DNA of 64,000 bases from an uncultured Senegalimassilia sp. (GCA_934630815.1 CAKTWI010000001.1:62001-126000); one strand, 5' to 3'; positions 37,490 through 46,575 are shown, counted from the stretch's first letter. Notes: generated from the sequence alone by a model not told the origin. A program made the numbers and translations.

Positions 37490-38932
37490 TTACTCCGAAC
37501 GCTTGCGATATTTGGTGGTGTGCCCGCTCCACAGGTTGATGAACACGATGACCACCAGGGAGAACACGATGATGACGCCCGTCCAGAACCAGGCGACGTC
37601 GCTGTTGCCGTTCATCCACTCGAAGTAGATGGCGATGGGGATGGTGCGCGTGATGCCCACGTAGTTGCCCGCCATGAACAGCGTGGCGCCGAACTCGCCC
37701 AAGGCGCGTGCGAACGCGAGCACCATACCTGCCGCGATGCTCGACCACGACAGCGGCAGCATTAGTCGCACGAAGATCTTCGCGTTGCTCCACCCCAGCG
37801 TGCGGGCGGCGTCGAGCATGTTGCGGTCAAGGCTCTCGAACGCGCCGAGCGCGTTGCGGTACATAAGCGGGAAGGCCACCACCACCGCGGCGATGACGCA
37901 CGCCGTGGGGCTGAAGATGAGCGGGAAGCCCGTCTCTATCCAGAATCGGCCGAACGCCGTGTTCGAGCCGCAGACGAACAGCAGGATGAAGCCGCACACG
38001 GTAGGCGGCAGCACCATGGGGATGGTGAAGATGGCGTCGAAGATGCTCTTCGCGCGCGAGCTGAGGTTCAGGCAGAAATACGCCGCCAACAGGCCCAGGA
38101 TGACGATGAACACGATGGCGATGCCCGTGGTGCGCAGGCTCACCCACAGCGGGCTCCAATCCAGGTTCTGCAGAAACTCGCCCGCCGCGGCCAGGCCCGT
38201 GGCCTTCGCGACGATGCTCACCTGATTAGCCGGCGCGATGGTGCCGAAGTCGGCAAAGGAGGGCTTGGCGTAGTTCGCGTTCTCGCTGTCGGTGATGTCG
38301 CTGCCGTCCACCCCGATGGCAAGCACGTATGCCTTGCCCGAGATCTCCTGGTCGAACATAAGCCGCACGGCGCCCAGGTCATACGTTGGCTGCGTGGTGA
38401 AATGCCACGTGGAGATGCCGCTCAAGGGCACCGAGCCCGACGACTGGCCCGCATCGAGCGCGCAGAACAGCTGTTTGAGCTGCGTTTGCGTCTGCGCATC
38501 CTCAAGATCAAGGGAGAGTTGCTCTGCCATAGCGGGCGGGATGTAGGCCACCACCTGGTCGTTCACCGCTATCAGCTGCGCCGCCTGCCCGACCTTTTGG
38601 CCGATAAGGTACGCGTAGCCGCGATACTCGCCGTCGATGGTGCGGTTGGAGCCCTTCTGCGCGCGTGAGAAATCGCTTATCGCAAAACTGCTGCCCTCGA
38701 GCGCCGCGGCGTCGCCATCCTTGGACACCTGCACCGCCGAGGTGTCCACATCGCCTGAGGATTGCGCATCAGCATCCGAAGAGGCAGCGGCCGGCTTCGC
38801 GCTGACCGCGGGCGTATCCACATCGCCCAGCGCGTCGTCAGCAAGCGCCACGGCCGGCGCGCACAGCGCCAGCGCCGCCGTAACAGCAAGGCTTGCGATA
38901 AGCCTTTTCGCACGTTTTCCCTGTTTCGTCAT
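37490..38932 (-). CDS. modB: Molybdate ABC permease with an added secreted N-terminal domain
   Basis: The permease half (residues about 260-480) is a normal ModB of about 220 residues, with the EAA loop NALGAFESLDRNMLDAARTLG. In front of it lies a signal peptide (1-31, ...CAPAVALA) and some 225 extra residues predicted outside the membrane: an Asp/Ala/Ser-rich stretch (32-80), then a folded-looking part with GEYRGYAYLIGQKVGQAAQL, VVAYIPPAMAEQL and STWHFTTQPTYDLGAVRLMF. I recognise no family in that part. It faces the side where ModA delivers molybdate. The gene lies between modA and modC. Confidence 0.88.
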   Translation of the reverse strand: MTKQGKRAKRLIASLAVTAALALCAPAVALADDALGDVDTPAVSAKPAAASSDADAQSSGDVDTSAVQVSKDGDAAALEGSSFAISDFSRAQKGSNRTIDGEYRGYAYLIGQKVGQAAQLIAVNDQVVAYIPPAMAEQLSLDLEDAQTQTQLKQLFCALDAGQSSGSVPLSGISTWHFTTQPTYDLGAVRLMFDQEISGKAYVLAIGVDGSDITDSENANYAKPSFADFGTIAPANQVSIVAKATGLAAAGEFLQNLDWSPLWVSLRTTGIAIVFIVILGLLAAYFCLNLSSRAKSIFDAIFTIPMVLPPTVCGFILLFVCGSNTAFGRFWIETGFPLIFSPTACVIAAVVVAFPLMYRNALGAFESLDRNMLDAARTLGWSNAKIFVRLMLPLSWSSIAAGMVLAFARALGEFGATLFMAGNYVGITRTIPIAIYFEWMNGNSDVAWFWTGVIIVFSLVVIVFINLWSGHTTKYRKRSE

Positions 38933-39028
38933 ATATCCCGTCCTTGGACGCGGTAAGGGGATGAGGTCGAATCGTCCCCATCCCCTTGCTTCGTTCGCTT
39001 ATCTGCTATGCGGTTTCAAGCGCGGCCC

Positions 39029-39946
39029 TTACGCCAGCTCGAAGCCCCACTTCTGCCAGATCTCCTGGGCCTTGTCGCTGCTCAGGCACCAATCCAGGAA
39101 CTCCTGGGTAGCGGCAGCGTTCTTGCTCTCGGAGGTGACGGCGGCAGGATACACGATGTTCTTGTGCGTGTTGGCCGGCACGGTGCCGACGATTTGCACG
39201 CCGCCGAAACGGTACACATCGGAGGTGTACACGAAGGCGACGTCGACGTCGCCGGACTGGGCGTGCTTGCACACGTTGCCCACGGAGGTATCGGTGACCA
39301 CCTTATGGCCGGCATCGACGAAGGCCTGGTAGCTGCCGCCCTTGCCGGAGATGTCCTTGCCGGTCTTGCCCTCGTCGGCAGCGGCGGGGGTGTACACGCC
39401 GACCGTGGACAGGGACTGCGCGGCATAGTTGCCGGCGGGCACGGAGTCGTCGCCCACGCAGATGGAGTACTTGCCGGCGGCGATGTCGTCAAGGGTGACG
39501 TCCTTGATGTCGGCGCCTTCCTTGGAGACCATGACCAGGTCGTTCTTGAACATGTCGACGCGGGTGGAGGAATCGACGTAGCCCTTCTCCACGGCGGTGT
39601 CCATGGAACCCTTCGAGGCGCTGATCAGCAGGTCGGCATAGGAGCCGGCACCCAGCATCTCGTTGAGCTCGCCGGAGGCCTTGTACTGCGTGTCGGCGAA
39701 GGAGACGTTGTCATGACCATCGGCGATATAGGCGGCCTGGACCTCTTCCATGGCCTTGGACAGGGAGTTGGCCGCGAACACCTGCAGCTCGACCTGCTCC
39801 TTGTTGTTGTCAGCGGACTGCTCGGTGGCGGAATCGCTCTTCTGCTCGGTGGAGCCGCTGTTGGACGAGCAGCCGGTCAGAGCGAAGGCGCCCACCATCG
39901 CGAACGCGCATACGGCGGCGACCACGACGCGAAGTTGCTTCTTCAT
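39029..39946 (-). CDS. modA: Molybdate-binding lipoprotein
   Basis: Extracytoplasmic binding protein that hands molybdate to ModBC. 305 residues. The lipobox is FALTGC with the modified Cys at 26, then a Ser/Glu/Gln linker. The binding domain runs from VELQVFAANSLSKAMEEVQ (with the usual Ser contact of AANSL) through GDDSVPAGNYAAQSL to the C-terminal EFLDWCLSSDKAQEIWQKWGF. The ATG at 39946 has GGGAAG upstream. First gene of modABC. Confidence 0.95.
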   Translation of the reverse strand: MKKQLRVVVAAVCAFAMVGAFALTGCSSNSGSTEQKSDSATEQSADNNKEQVELQVFAANSLSKAMEEVQAAYIADGHDNVSFADTQYKASGELNEMLGAGSYADLLISASKGSMDTAVEKGYVDSSTRVDMFKNDLVMVSKEGADIKDVTLDDIAAGKYSICVGDDSVPAGNYAAQSLSTVGVYTPAAADEGKTGKDISGKGGSYQAFVDAGHKVVTDTSVGNVCKHAQSGDVDVAFVYTSDVYRFGGVQIVGTVPANTHKNIVYPAAVTSESKNAAATQEFLDWCLSSDKAQEIWQKWGFELA

Positions 39947-39987
39947 GTCTTCCCTTTCCTTCCTGATGAGATACCCTTCTTTGTACA

Positions 39988-40010
39988 CAACAGCGAACAA
40001 TTCGTTGTTG
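39988..40010. promoter_or_regulatory. Candidate operator at the modA transcription start
   Basis: CAACAGCGAA, CAA, TTCGTTGTTG: a 10-bp inverted repeat with one mismatch, seven bases downstream of the -10. It does not resemble the E. coli ModE box. Confidence 0.45.
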
Positions 40011-40016
40011 GTAGGT

Positions 40017-40046
40017 ATATTATTCTCACCCTCGTATGTTAGTCAA
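40017..40046 (-). promoter_or_regulatory. Candidate modABC promoter
   Basis: TTGACT (40041-40046), an 18-base spacer and TAATAT (40017-40022) on the minus strand, about 70 bases before modA. Confidence 0.55.
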
Positions 40047-40201
40047 TCGACAATAATCCATTTTCGTGAATTATTTCGCTACTTGAATACTCGGAAATGG
40101 GAACAAGGCGCACATGATGGCAAATAGGCCGGGAACGCGAAACGGTACCCGGCCTTGGTCCCTTGCTTGAGCCACGTCGGCGTGCGAAAAAGACAGCTCG
40201 C

Positions 40202-42037
40202 CTATTGGGAAGCGGCGGGCAACGTCACCACCACGTTGTTGAGCCCCACCGTGTTCTGGTACTCCACCTCTCGCACACCTTGGCGCAACATGCGAATGCC
40301 AACGGCAGAACAAGAATCGGCAGCGGAAAGGTCTAGGTCCATCGGATTGAACGCCGTGCCGTTGTCGCGCATGCGCAGCACCAGCGTGCCGTCGCGCTTC
40401 AAGATGAGCTTCACGTCGATGGCCGGGTGCTTCGTTTTGGCGAAACCGTGCTCGACCGCGTTGGCGGCCATTTCTTCCACCGCCAGCGGCACCAGGTAGG
40501 AACGGCGCCCGTCGATGCCCTGCGCCTCGCACCACGCCGCCACCTGCTGCGAGCACGCCGCGACCGACGCGATATCGGGTTCGCAAGAAAAGGTCCGCCA
40601 AGCCCGCCAATCCTGCTGGAAGGTCTCGGGCAGGTACATCATCTTGTCGAGCAAGCCGGCCCGCTCGCGCGCATCCGCCGCAGCTTCGGAAGCCGCGGCG
40701 GCAACCCCCTTCGCCACCCTGCGCTTCCACAGCACGCTGGCCACGACCAGCTGCAACGCCAGCGTGACGGCCTCGCCCACCAGAAACGACGTCCATACCG
40801 CCGTCGCGCCCCAGAACCATACCGTCCCCAACGCGAACAGCACGGCGAACAGGCCCGACTGCCCCACGGCGATGGCGCTTGCGGCGCGCACGTTGCCCGT
40901 GCCCTGGTAGTAGTTCACGAACAGCTGGTTGATCAGGTCGATGGGCACGCACAGGATGAACGCCCGCACGGCGACCACGCCGAACGCCTCGGCGTCGCCC
41001 TCAAGGCCGAACAACCCCACGACCTGGGGCGCGAACGCGAACACCACCGCGCACAAAGCGCACGACAGCACCAGCCCCATGCGCATGCCCGTTCGCAGCG
41101 TCGCCTTCAGCGCGCCGCGGTCCTCTTCGCCGAAGAAGATGCCGCACAAAAGGGTGGCCGTCTGCCCCACGCCGATGGTCACCGATGACGCGAACGAGTT
41201 CACCGACGACAGCATGGACAAGGCCGCGACCGCGCCGGCGCTCGCCACCGTCAGCAGCAGCCAGTTGAACGTGAACGTGCGCACCATGACGGTGGCGCGG
41301 GTAAGAGAATCGGGCAGGCCCGTCTTCAGCACGCCGGCAAGCTGCCCCGCATGCGGCACGGGGTTCACCAGATGCAGCGTGTTGCCCTTACTGAGAAAAT
41401 GCGTGCAGCAGATGCCCACGGCCACGCAATACGCCAGCGCCGTGGCCAGGCCCATACCGCGAAGCCCCAGGTCAAGCACGCAAACTGCCACCAGATTGAA
41501 TACCACGTCGCACACGCTCATGCCGACGATGGCCACGATACCCAGCTGAGGCGCGTTGTCCAGGCGCGTGAACCCCATGAGCAGCTGCAGCAGCACGATG
41601 GCGAACGCGCCGGAGCAGATGCCGCTCAAATACGCCGCAGTGTCGGCGTGCAGCTCGCCCGATGCGGCGCCGAGCATGGTCGCCAACGCATCGGCGCCGG
41701 CCACGCCGCCCACCGACAGCGCCGCACCCACCGCAAGCGCCGCGGCAAGCGAGACGCTGAACAGCACGTTCACCCTATCGGCGTCGCGGTTGCCCAGCGC
41801 CCGGGCGCACAGGGCCACCGCGCCCGTTTCAAGGATGCCGGCACACCCCGAGAACAGCATGAACACGGAAAGCGACATGCCGATGGCCGCCACCGCGCCC
41901 GACCCCAGCAAGTTGCCGGCGATCACGTTGTCGATCATCATGCCGAGCGTTGCCGACAGGGTGATGAGGATGGACATGGCCAGATACTTGCCGAACGTCC
42001 GCTTGATCAGCTCGCTGTTCTCGGTTTGCGCCCCCAT
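40202..42037 (-). CDS. MATE-family transporter fused to an RsbW-like ATPase domain
   Basis: 611 residues. Residues 1-440 form a MATE/MOP exporter with about twelve membrane helices and the two-fold repeated pattern (MIDNVIAGNLLGSGAVAAIG in the first half, LINQLFVNYYQGTGNVRAA in the second). Residues 480-605 are a GHKL ATPase of the anti-sigma (HATPase_c_2) type: N-box EEMAANAVEHGF (521-532), G1 RDNGTAFNP (557-565), G2 SAVGIRML (577-584). No receptor, His or receiver domain is present. The start is 6 bases from the GH3 stop, and its ribosome site overlaps that stop. Transport coupled to a partner-switching kinase is the inference. Confidence 0.88.
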   Translation of the reverse strand: MGAQTENSELIKRTFGKYLAMSILITLSATLGMMIDNVIAGNLLGSGAVAAIGMSLSVFMLFSGCAGILETGAVALCARALGNRDADRVNVLFSVSLAAALAVGAALSVGGVAGADALATMLGAASGELHADTAAYLSGICSGAFAIVLLQLLMGFTRLDNAPQLGIVAIVGMSVCDVVFNLVAVCVLDLGLRGMGLATALAYCVAVGICCTHFLSKGNTLHLVNPVPHAGQLAGVLKTGLPDSLTRATVMVRTFTFNWLLLTVASAGAVAALSMLSSVNSFASSVTIGVGQTATLLCGIFFGEEDRGALKATLRTGMRMGLVLSCALCAVVFAFAPQVVGLFGLEGDAEAFGVVAVRAFILCVPIDLINQLFVNYYQGTGNVRAASAIAVGQSGLFAVLFALGTVWFWGATAVWTSFLVGEAVTLALQLVVASVLWKRRVAKGVAAAASEAAADARERAGLLDKMMYLPETFQQDWRAWRTFSCEPDIASVAACSQQVAAWCEAQGIDGRRSYLVPLAVEEMAANAVEHGFAKTKHPAIDVKLILKRDGTLVLRMRDNGTAFNPMDLDLSAADSCSAVGIRMLRQGVREVEYQNTVGLNNVVVTLPAASQ

Positions 42038-42043
42038 GACTCC

Positions 42044-43828
42044 CTACCCTTCGATTTCCCCGTCGATGAGCGCGAAGAAGAAGCGCCGCTTCTGCTCGGT
42101 GTCCACGATGTGCACCGGCTTGATCTGGTTCGGGGCCTTGCCGTGCATGACGCGCATATCGCGCCACAGCTGGTTGGTCTCGTCCTGCAGCACGCGCGCG
42201 GTGGCCGGGGCGAACGTGCCGTCCTCGGTCATGTAGTCCACGTCGTAGTTGCCCGCGCGCAGCTCCTCGTCGGTGATGCGCGACAATTCGGCCAGGTCGA
42301 TGGCCGCATGGTCGGCATGGTAGAACTCGAACAGGTACTCGTAGCGCGCCGGATGATGGTCGACGTCGGGGTACACGCTGAAATCCACGAGGTCGAGCCC
42401 CGCGCGTGCAGCCACCTTGTCGGCCACCTTGCGCAGCACAAGCTCCGTGGTCTTCTCGCCATGCATGTTCACCGTCTGGTCAAGGCGGAACAGGAACTCC
42501 ATCGTGGGCATGGTTCCCTTGTGGCCGACACAGCGGATGGCGTCGCGCATCTTGTAGCGGTAGAAGCCCGAACGGCTCGTGATGATGACCTCGTAGTCGT
42601 GGCCTTCTTGCAGGTCCTCAACGCCGAGTGTGTGGTCGTAATCGGGGTCGTCGACGGGCACGAACTCGAAGTACACGCTGCGCGGCAACAGCACGCTGGA
42701 AGGGTTATCCAGCTCAAACGGCACGGAGAACGCGCCTTCCGAAGCGCTGTAGCCGGTGTAGAGGATATGCACGTCGTTGCCGATGAAGCGGCGCAGACGC
42801 TGCGTGTAGGGCGCGAAGCCGCCGCCGGCAACGCTGCGAACGACCAGCAGGTTCGGCCACATAGCCGGCGTGATGGGCTCGTCGAAGCCGCGCTCGAAGA
42901 TGGCGCGCAGCTCGGCGGCGCGCTCGGGGTTGGGCTCGATGCGCGCTTCCAAACCGGCACGCACGTCGGCCGGCATCTGGATGGACGCATCGATGGTTCC
43001 CTGCTCGATGTCGCGCACGAGCAGCTCCCAGTTGTCCTCGACGTAGCGCATGAGGTCGAGCACGCCGGTGATGAACACCGATGATATGTCGCGGATGTCG
43101 CGCTCTTCGATGGCGAAGCGCGCATGCAGATAGCGCGTGTCGGTGCCGGGTTTGGTGAACACGGCCTCGTCGGGGCTGGTAGTGGTCGCCGCAAGATACG
43201 GGCGGGCGTCGGCGATGGCCTTGCACGACAGCGACCCGAACGAGATGCCGCTTTTCAGCGTGGCATAGTGGCTTTCGATAAGCGTGAGCATACGACCACC
43301 GGCCAGGTCCTCGCCCGCGCCCACGTAGCTGCGGTAATACGTGTACGCACCCGAATAGCCCATGAGGATCTCCGCCATGCGCTTGGTGTAGGGGATGCCC
43401 TTGGGATTGCCCATGGTGCCCGAGGTTTCATTGAAGTGCACGATTTCCTCGGTGGTCACCACGCCGCGCGTGCCGTGTTCCATCACCTCGTAGATATAGC
43501 CGGCGTAATCGTCGTAGTTGGTGAAGGGAACGGTGCGCTTGAAGTCCTCGACCGTCTTGATGTCGGCAAAGCCGTGATCGCGGCCGAACGGCGTGTCCTT
43601 GTTCGCCTCTATCATCTCGAAGAGCAGCTCTTCCTGCACCTCACGCGCATGCAGCACGTCTGCCTCAAGCTGCTGCTCGAGCGCCTTTCCCGCCGCGTAT
43701 TGACGTTCGTGCACCATGGCGCGCAGGGTTGCCACATCGGGCACCTGCACGGGCGCGCTCGCCGATGCGGGCGGCTCGCGATGCACATCGTTGCCGGTCA
43801 GTTCCGAGATCTTTTCGTCATGCGCCAT
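42044..43828 (-). CDS. GH3-family adenylate-forming acyl-acid amido synthetase-like protein
   Basis: 594 residues, full length for the GH3 superfamily of ANL-like enzymes that adenylate a carboxylic acid and join it to an amino acid or other amine. Nucleotide motif I is ETSGTMGNPKGIP (134-146), motif II YTGYSASEG (357-365), and motif III FYRYKMRD (422-429). The C-terminal domain follows with NMHGEKTTELVL. GH3 enzymes are best known from plants (jasmonate and auxin conjugation); bacterial substrates are mostly unknown. Catalytic motifs are intact, so it is probably active. It lies 9 bases after the STAS gene. Confidence 0.88.
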   Translation of the reverse strand: MAHDEKISELTGNDVHREPPASASAPVQVPDVATLRAMVHERQYAAGKALEQQLEADVLHAREVQEELLFEMIEANKDTPFGRDHGFADIKTVEDFKRTVPFTNYDDYAGYIYEVMEHGTRGVVTTEEIVHFNETSGTMGNPKGIPYTKRMAEILMGYSGAYTYYRSYVGAGEDLAGGRMLTLIESHYATLKSGISFGSLSCKAIADARPYLAATTTSPDEAVFTKPGTDTRYLHARFAIEERDIRDISSVFITGVLDLMRYVEDNWELLVRDIEQGTIDASIQMPADVRAGLEARIEPNPERAAELRAIFERGFDEPITPAMWPNLLVVRSVAGGGFAPYTQRLRRFIGNDVHILYTGYSASEGAFSVPFELDNPSSVLLPRSVYFEFVPVDDPDYDHTLGVEDLQEGHDYEVIITSRSGFYRYKMRDAIRCVGHKGTMPTMEFLFRLDQTVNMHGEKTTELVLRKVADKVAARAGLDLVDFSVYPDVDHHPARYEYLFEFYHADHAAIDLAELSRITDEELRAGNYDVDYMTEDGTFAPATARVLQDETNQLWRDMRVMHGKAPNQIKPVHIVDTEQKRRFFFALIDGEIEG

Positions 43829-43837
43829 AGCAGCCCC

Positions 43838-44140
43838 CTACTGTTCGACGGTCAGGATTTCCGTGAAACCCGTGGCGTCGAGCACGTCGGCGATGTACTC
43901 GTTGGGATGGCGCAGCACCAGCCCGCTTCCCACCTTCGACAGCTCCTTGTGCGCGAACAAGAACACGCGCAGACCGGCGCTCGAAACGTACTGAGTGTCG
44001 GCCAGGTCGATGGCCAGGCTGGCGACGCCTTCCAGGTTCTCGCGCAGATAGCTCTCCAAATCCGGGGACGTGTTCGTGTCCAAGCGCCCAGACAGGGCCA
44101 CCTCGAGCGCGTCGCCGTTTTTCGTTGCCTTGATCTCCAT
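43838..44140 (-). CDS. STAS-domain anti-sigma-factor antagonist
   Basis: 100-residue SpoIIAA/RsbV-like protein. The predicted phosphoacceptor is Ser54 in YVSSAGLRVF (51-60), the position that RsbW-type kinases phosphorylate and PP2C phosphatases restore. GRLDTNTSPDL is the usual substrate-face loop. It lies between the phosphatase/kinase gene upstream and the GH3 gene 9 bases downstream. No sigma factor is encoded nearby, so its release target is unclear; the kinase domain on the MATE protein is the obvious local candidate. Confidence 0.92.
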   Translation of the reverse strand: MEIKATKNGDALEVALSGRLDTNTSPDLESYLRENLEGVASLAIDLADTQYVSSAGLRVFLFAHKELSKVGSGLVLRHPNEYIADVLDATGFTEILTVEQ

Positions 44141-44170
44141 ATGCGGTCCTTTCTCGAACGCTTCCCGTAT

Positions 44171-46513
44171 TTAAACGAATCGCTTCGTCATGCGCAAGAT
44201 GTTGCGCCCGTCGGCGCGAGTGTAGCGCAAGTCGTCCATGTACTTGCGCATGAGCAGGATGCCCAGCCCGCCTTTGCGCTGCTCATCGGTGGGGTCGACC
44301 TTCTTCGCGTTGTGCGAAAGCGGGTCGTAGGCAATGCCCTGGTCGCTGAACACGAGGTGCAAGCAGCCCGCGCGCTCGTCGACGGCGGCCTCGATGTCCA
44401 CCGGCAGGCGCGGCTGGCCGTCGGGGAACCCGTAGTGGCAGATATTGACAAAGACCTCCTCGCAGACGAGCATCATCTGCGCCATCATCTTCGGCGTGCG
44501 GCCCTCGCCCTCGCAAATAGGCTCCAGGAAGGCGAACAGGCTATCAAGCTCGGCATCGTCGGCCGGCAGCGTCAGGCGGGCCACGGGAAGGTTCCAGCGG
44601 AAGGCGAGCATGGTGATGTCGTCAGCCTGCGGCGCTTCGCCTGCGAAGGCGTCCACGCTTGTCACCAGGGAGTTTACAGCGGTTTGGGCCGAAGATGCGG
44701 CCGCCGCGCTCGCAGCCGCCGCAACGTCCGACGCTTGCACGTCCGAGACCACGGGAACGCCTTCCCCACCCGACGCATCGATTCGCGCCAGCGTTTCCAG
44801 CAGGCGCTCCTCGCCGTACAGCTCTTCAGCCGCGTTTGCCGCTTCCGACACGCCGTCGGTGTACAAAAGCAAGCCGTCGCTCGGGCTGCACGCAAAGCGG
44901 CCTTCGCGATACTTCACCACGTCCATGGCGCCGAGCACCAATCCTGGGCGGCATTTCAGATAGCTCAGCTTGCCGTTTTGCTTGAGCACCGGCGGGTTGT
45001 GGCCGGCGTTGGCGAAGCGCACCTCGCCGGTTGCCGTGTCCACCACGCACGCGAACGCGGTGACGAACAGCATGGCGTCGTTGCGCTCGCACAGCTGACG
45101 GTTGGCCAGGGTGAACGCCGTGCCGAGATCGTCGGTTTCCAGCAGGTACTGGCGCAGCAGACTTTGCGCGCGCATCATGAACAGCGCCGCGGGAACGCCC
45201 TTGCCCGACACGTCACCGATGACGAAGGCCACGCCGCGCTCGCCCACCTCGAACACGTCGTAGAAGTCGCCGCCCACCTCACGTGCCGGGCGCATGAAGC
45301 CGGCGATATCGAGCGCGAAGCGTTCCGTGAGCGAATCGAAGTCGTGCGGCACGGCGCTCATCTGGATCTGCCTGGCCACGTCGAGCTCGGTGGCCGCGCG
45401 CTGGCGCTCGGCCGTGACGTTGTACAAGCGCTCGATGAAACCGACCATGTCGCGGCGCATCTTGTTAGTGGACTCGTACAGCTCGGCGATCTCGTAGCGG
45501 GGCTTCGTGCCGCGCTCATCGACCGCGATGCGCATGTCGCGCCTGCCCTGCTCGACATCGGATTCCATGCGCTCGATGAAGGTCTGCTGGTCGAGGGCGA
45601 GCACTTCGATGGGACGCGTGAAGCGGCGCTCCAGGATGTGCAGGAACGCGAACATGGGCAGGAAGATGGGCACGATGAGGATGGCGGCCTCGTGGAACAT
45701 GGTGTGCACAACGGTCTGGAAGTCCTCCTCGTCGCCGGAGGCGAAGGCGATGACCAAGACCGAAACGAGAAGCATCAGCAACGCCGACGCGATAACGAAC
45801 CAGATGACGAAGCGCTGCGTGAGGTTCGCCTTCTTGATGTTGCGGTACGGGACGTGGATCCAACGCGGCGGGTTGGGCATAAGCGGGCTGCGCTCGAGCG
45901 CGTAAAGCAAGGGCAGGCCGATGTAGAGCAGCATCCACACGTTATTCAAGCCGCGCGCGGCGAACGACGGGCCCGACTCGGGCGGCGCGCCGACGAACAG
46001 ATAGACGGCCAGGTTCACGCACGCGCTGTCCACCAGGACAAGCCCCATGTACAGCGCCGTCTTCGACGCCGAGTCGAATCGCGGGTACGGGCGCGGGCTT
46101 TTCGCGTTCACAAGGTACCACACCCAGCGCGGCAGGCCGTTGTACATGATCTGTATCATGAAGTAGCCCGCCAGCATAAACGGTGTGGCGCCTTCGTGCA
46201 GGATATCCGAAACCAGGTTGGCCGTCGCGCAACCGAAAACGCCCGGCAAGCCGAAGAACAGCCCGAGCACCGGCCCCAACGCCGACGCCGGACGGATCTG
46301 CACGACGTCGTTGAACTGCGGAACCGCCAGAAAGCCTTCAAGGACCGCCAGGTACACGACGAAGCAGGCGGCGAACATGCCAAGGCAGCGTTTCCAGCCA
46401 GGCCGCAATGGCGCCTGCGGGGCTTCTGACGCAACGGAAGCTACCGGCGACTCCCTGACATCGCGAACAGCGGTTGCGGGCATTTCATTATGTTCCGGTC
46501 GATCCGATTCCAT
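44171..46513 (-). CDS. Membrane SpoIIE/RsbU-type phosphatase fused to an RsbW-like kinase domain
   Basis: 780 residues. Residues 40-205 form about six membrane helices with a pattern like ECF-transporter substrate subunits (IRPASALGPVLGLFFGLPGVFG). Two more helices (233-258, 275-292) and a linker region of HAMP-like type follow. The PP2C domain (about 375-640) has all metal Asp motifs: GGDFYD (414-419), GDVSGKG (433-439), TDGVSE (552-557), DDIT (631-634). The C-terminal GHKL domain (645-780) has N-box EEVFVNICHYGF (685-696), SDQG (723-726) and GGLG (748-751). Kinase and phosphatase for the same STAS protein thus sit in one chain. GGGAGG precedes the ATG. Confidence 0.9.
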   Translation of the reverse strand: MESDRPEHNEMPATAVRDVRESPVASVASEAPQAPLRPGWKRCLGMFAACFVVYLAVLEGFLAVPQFNDVVQIRPASALGPVLGLFFGLPGVFGCATANLVSDILHEGATPFMLAGYFMIQIMYNGLPRWVWYLVNAKSPRPYPRFDSASKTALYMGLVLVDSACVNLAVYLFVGAPPESGPSFAARGLNNVWMLLYIGLPLLYALERSPLMPNPPRWIHVPYRNIKKANLTQRFVIWFVIASALLMLLVSVLVIAFASGDEEDFQTVVHTMFHEAAILIVPIFLPMFAFLHILERRFTRPIEVLALDQQTFIERMESDVEQGRRDMRIAVDERGTKPRYEIAELYESTNKMRRDMVGFIERLYNVTAERQRAATELDVARQIQMSAVPHDFDSLTERFALDIAGFMRPAREVGGDFYDVFEVGERGVAFVIGDVSGKGVPAALFMMRAQSLLRQYLLETDDLGTAFTLANRQLCERNDAMLFVTAFACVVDTATGEVRFANAGHNPPVLKQNGKLSYLKCRPGLVLGAMDVVKYREGRFACSPSDGLLLYTDGVSEAANAAEELYGEERLLETLARIDASGGEGVPVVSDVQASDVAAAASAAAASSAQTAVNSLVTSVDAFAGEAPQADDITMLAFRWNLPVARLTLPADDAELDSLFAFLEPICEGEGRTPKMMAQMMLVCEEVFVNICHYGFPDGQPRLPVDIEAAVDERAGCLHLVFSDQGIAYDPLSHNAKKVDPTDEQRKGGLGILLMRKYMDDLRYTRADGRNILRMTKRFV

Positions 46514-46569
46514 GGTGTCGCACCTCCCGCATCCGTTCGCTAAAACGCCATCCAGATTCGTTCGCCCTT

Positions 46570-46575
46570 ACTATA
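46570..46575 (-). promoter_or_regulatory. Candidate -10 box of the phosphatase-STAS-GH3-MATE operon
   Basis: TATAGT on the minus strand, 57 bases before the first start codon; the -35 is poor. The rest of the 335-base gap 46514-46848 shows no gene, RNA or repeat that I can support. Confidence 0.35.

Noticed and set aside
43124..46429. Very long open frame (1101 codons) on the plus strand across the phosphatase, STAS and GH3 genes
   Set aside because: Antisense mirror of high-GC codon usage; the translation is His/Arg/Val/Leu-rich without any domain, and the minus-strand genes are clearly real.
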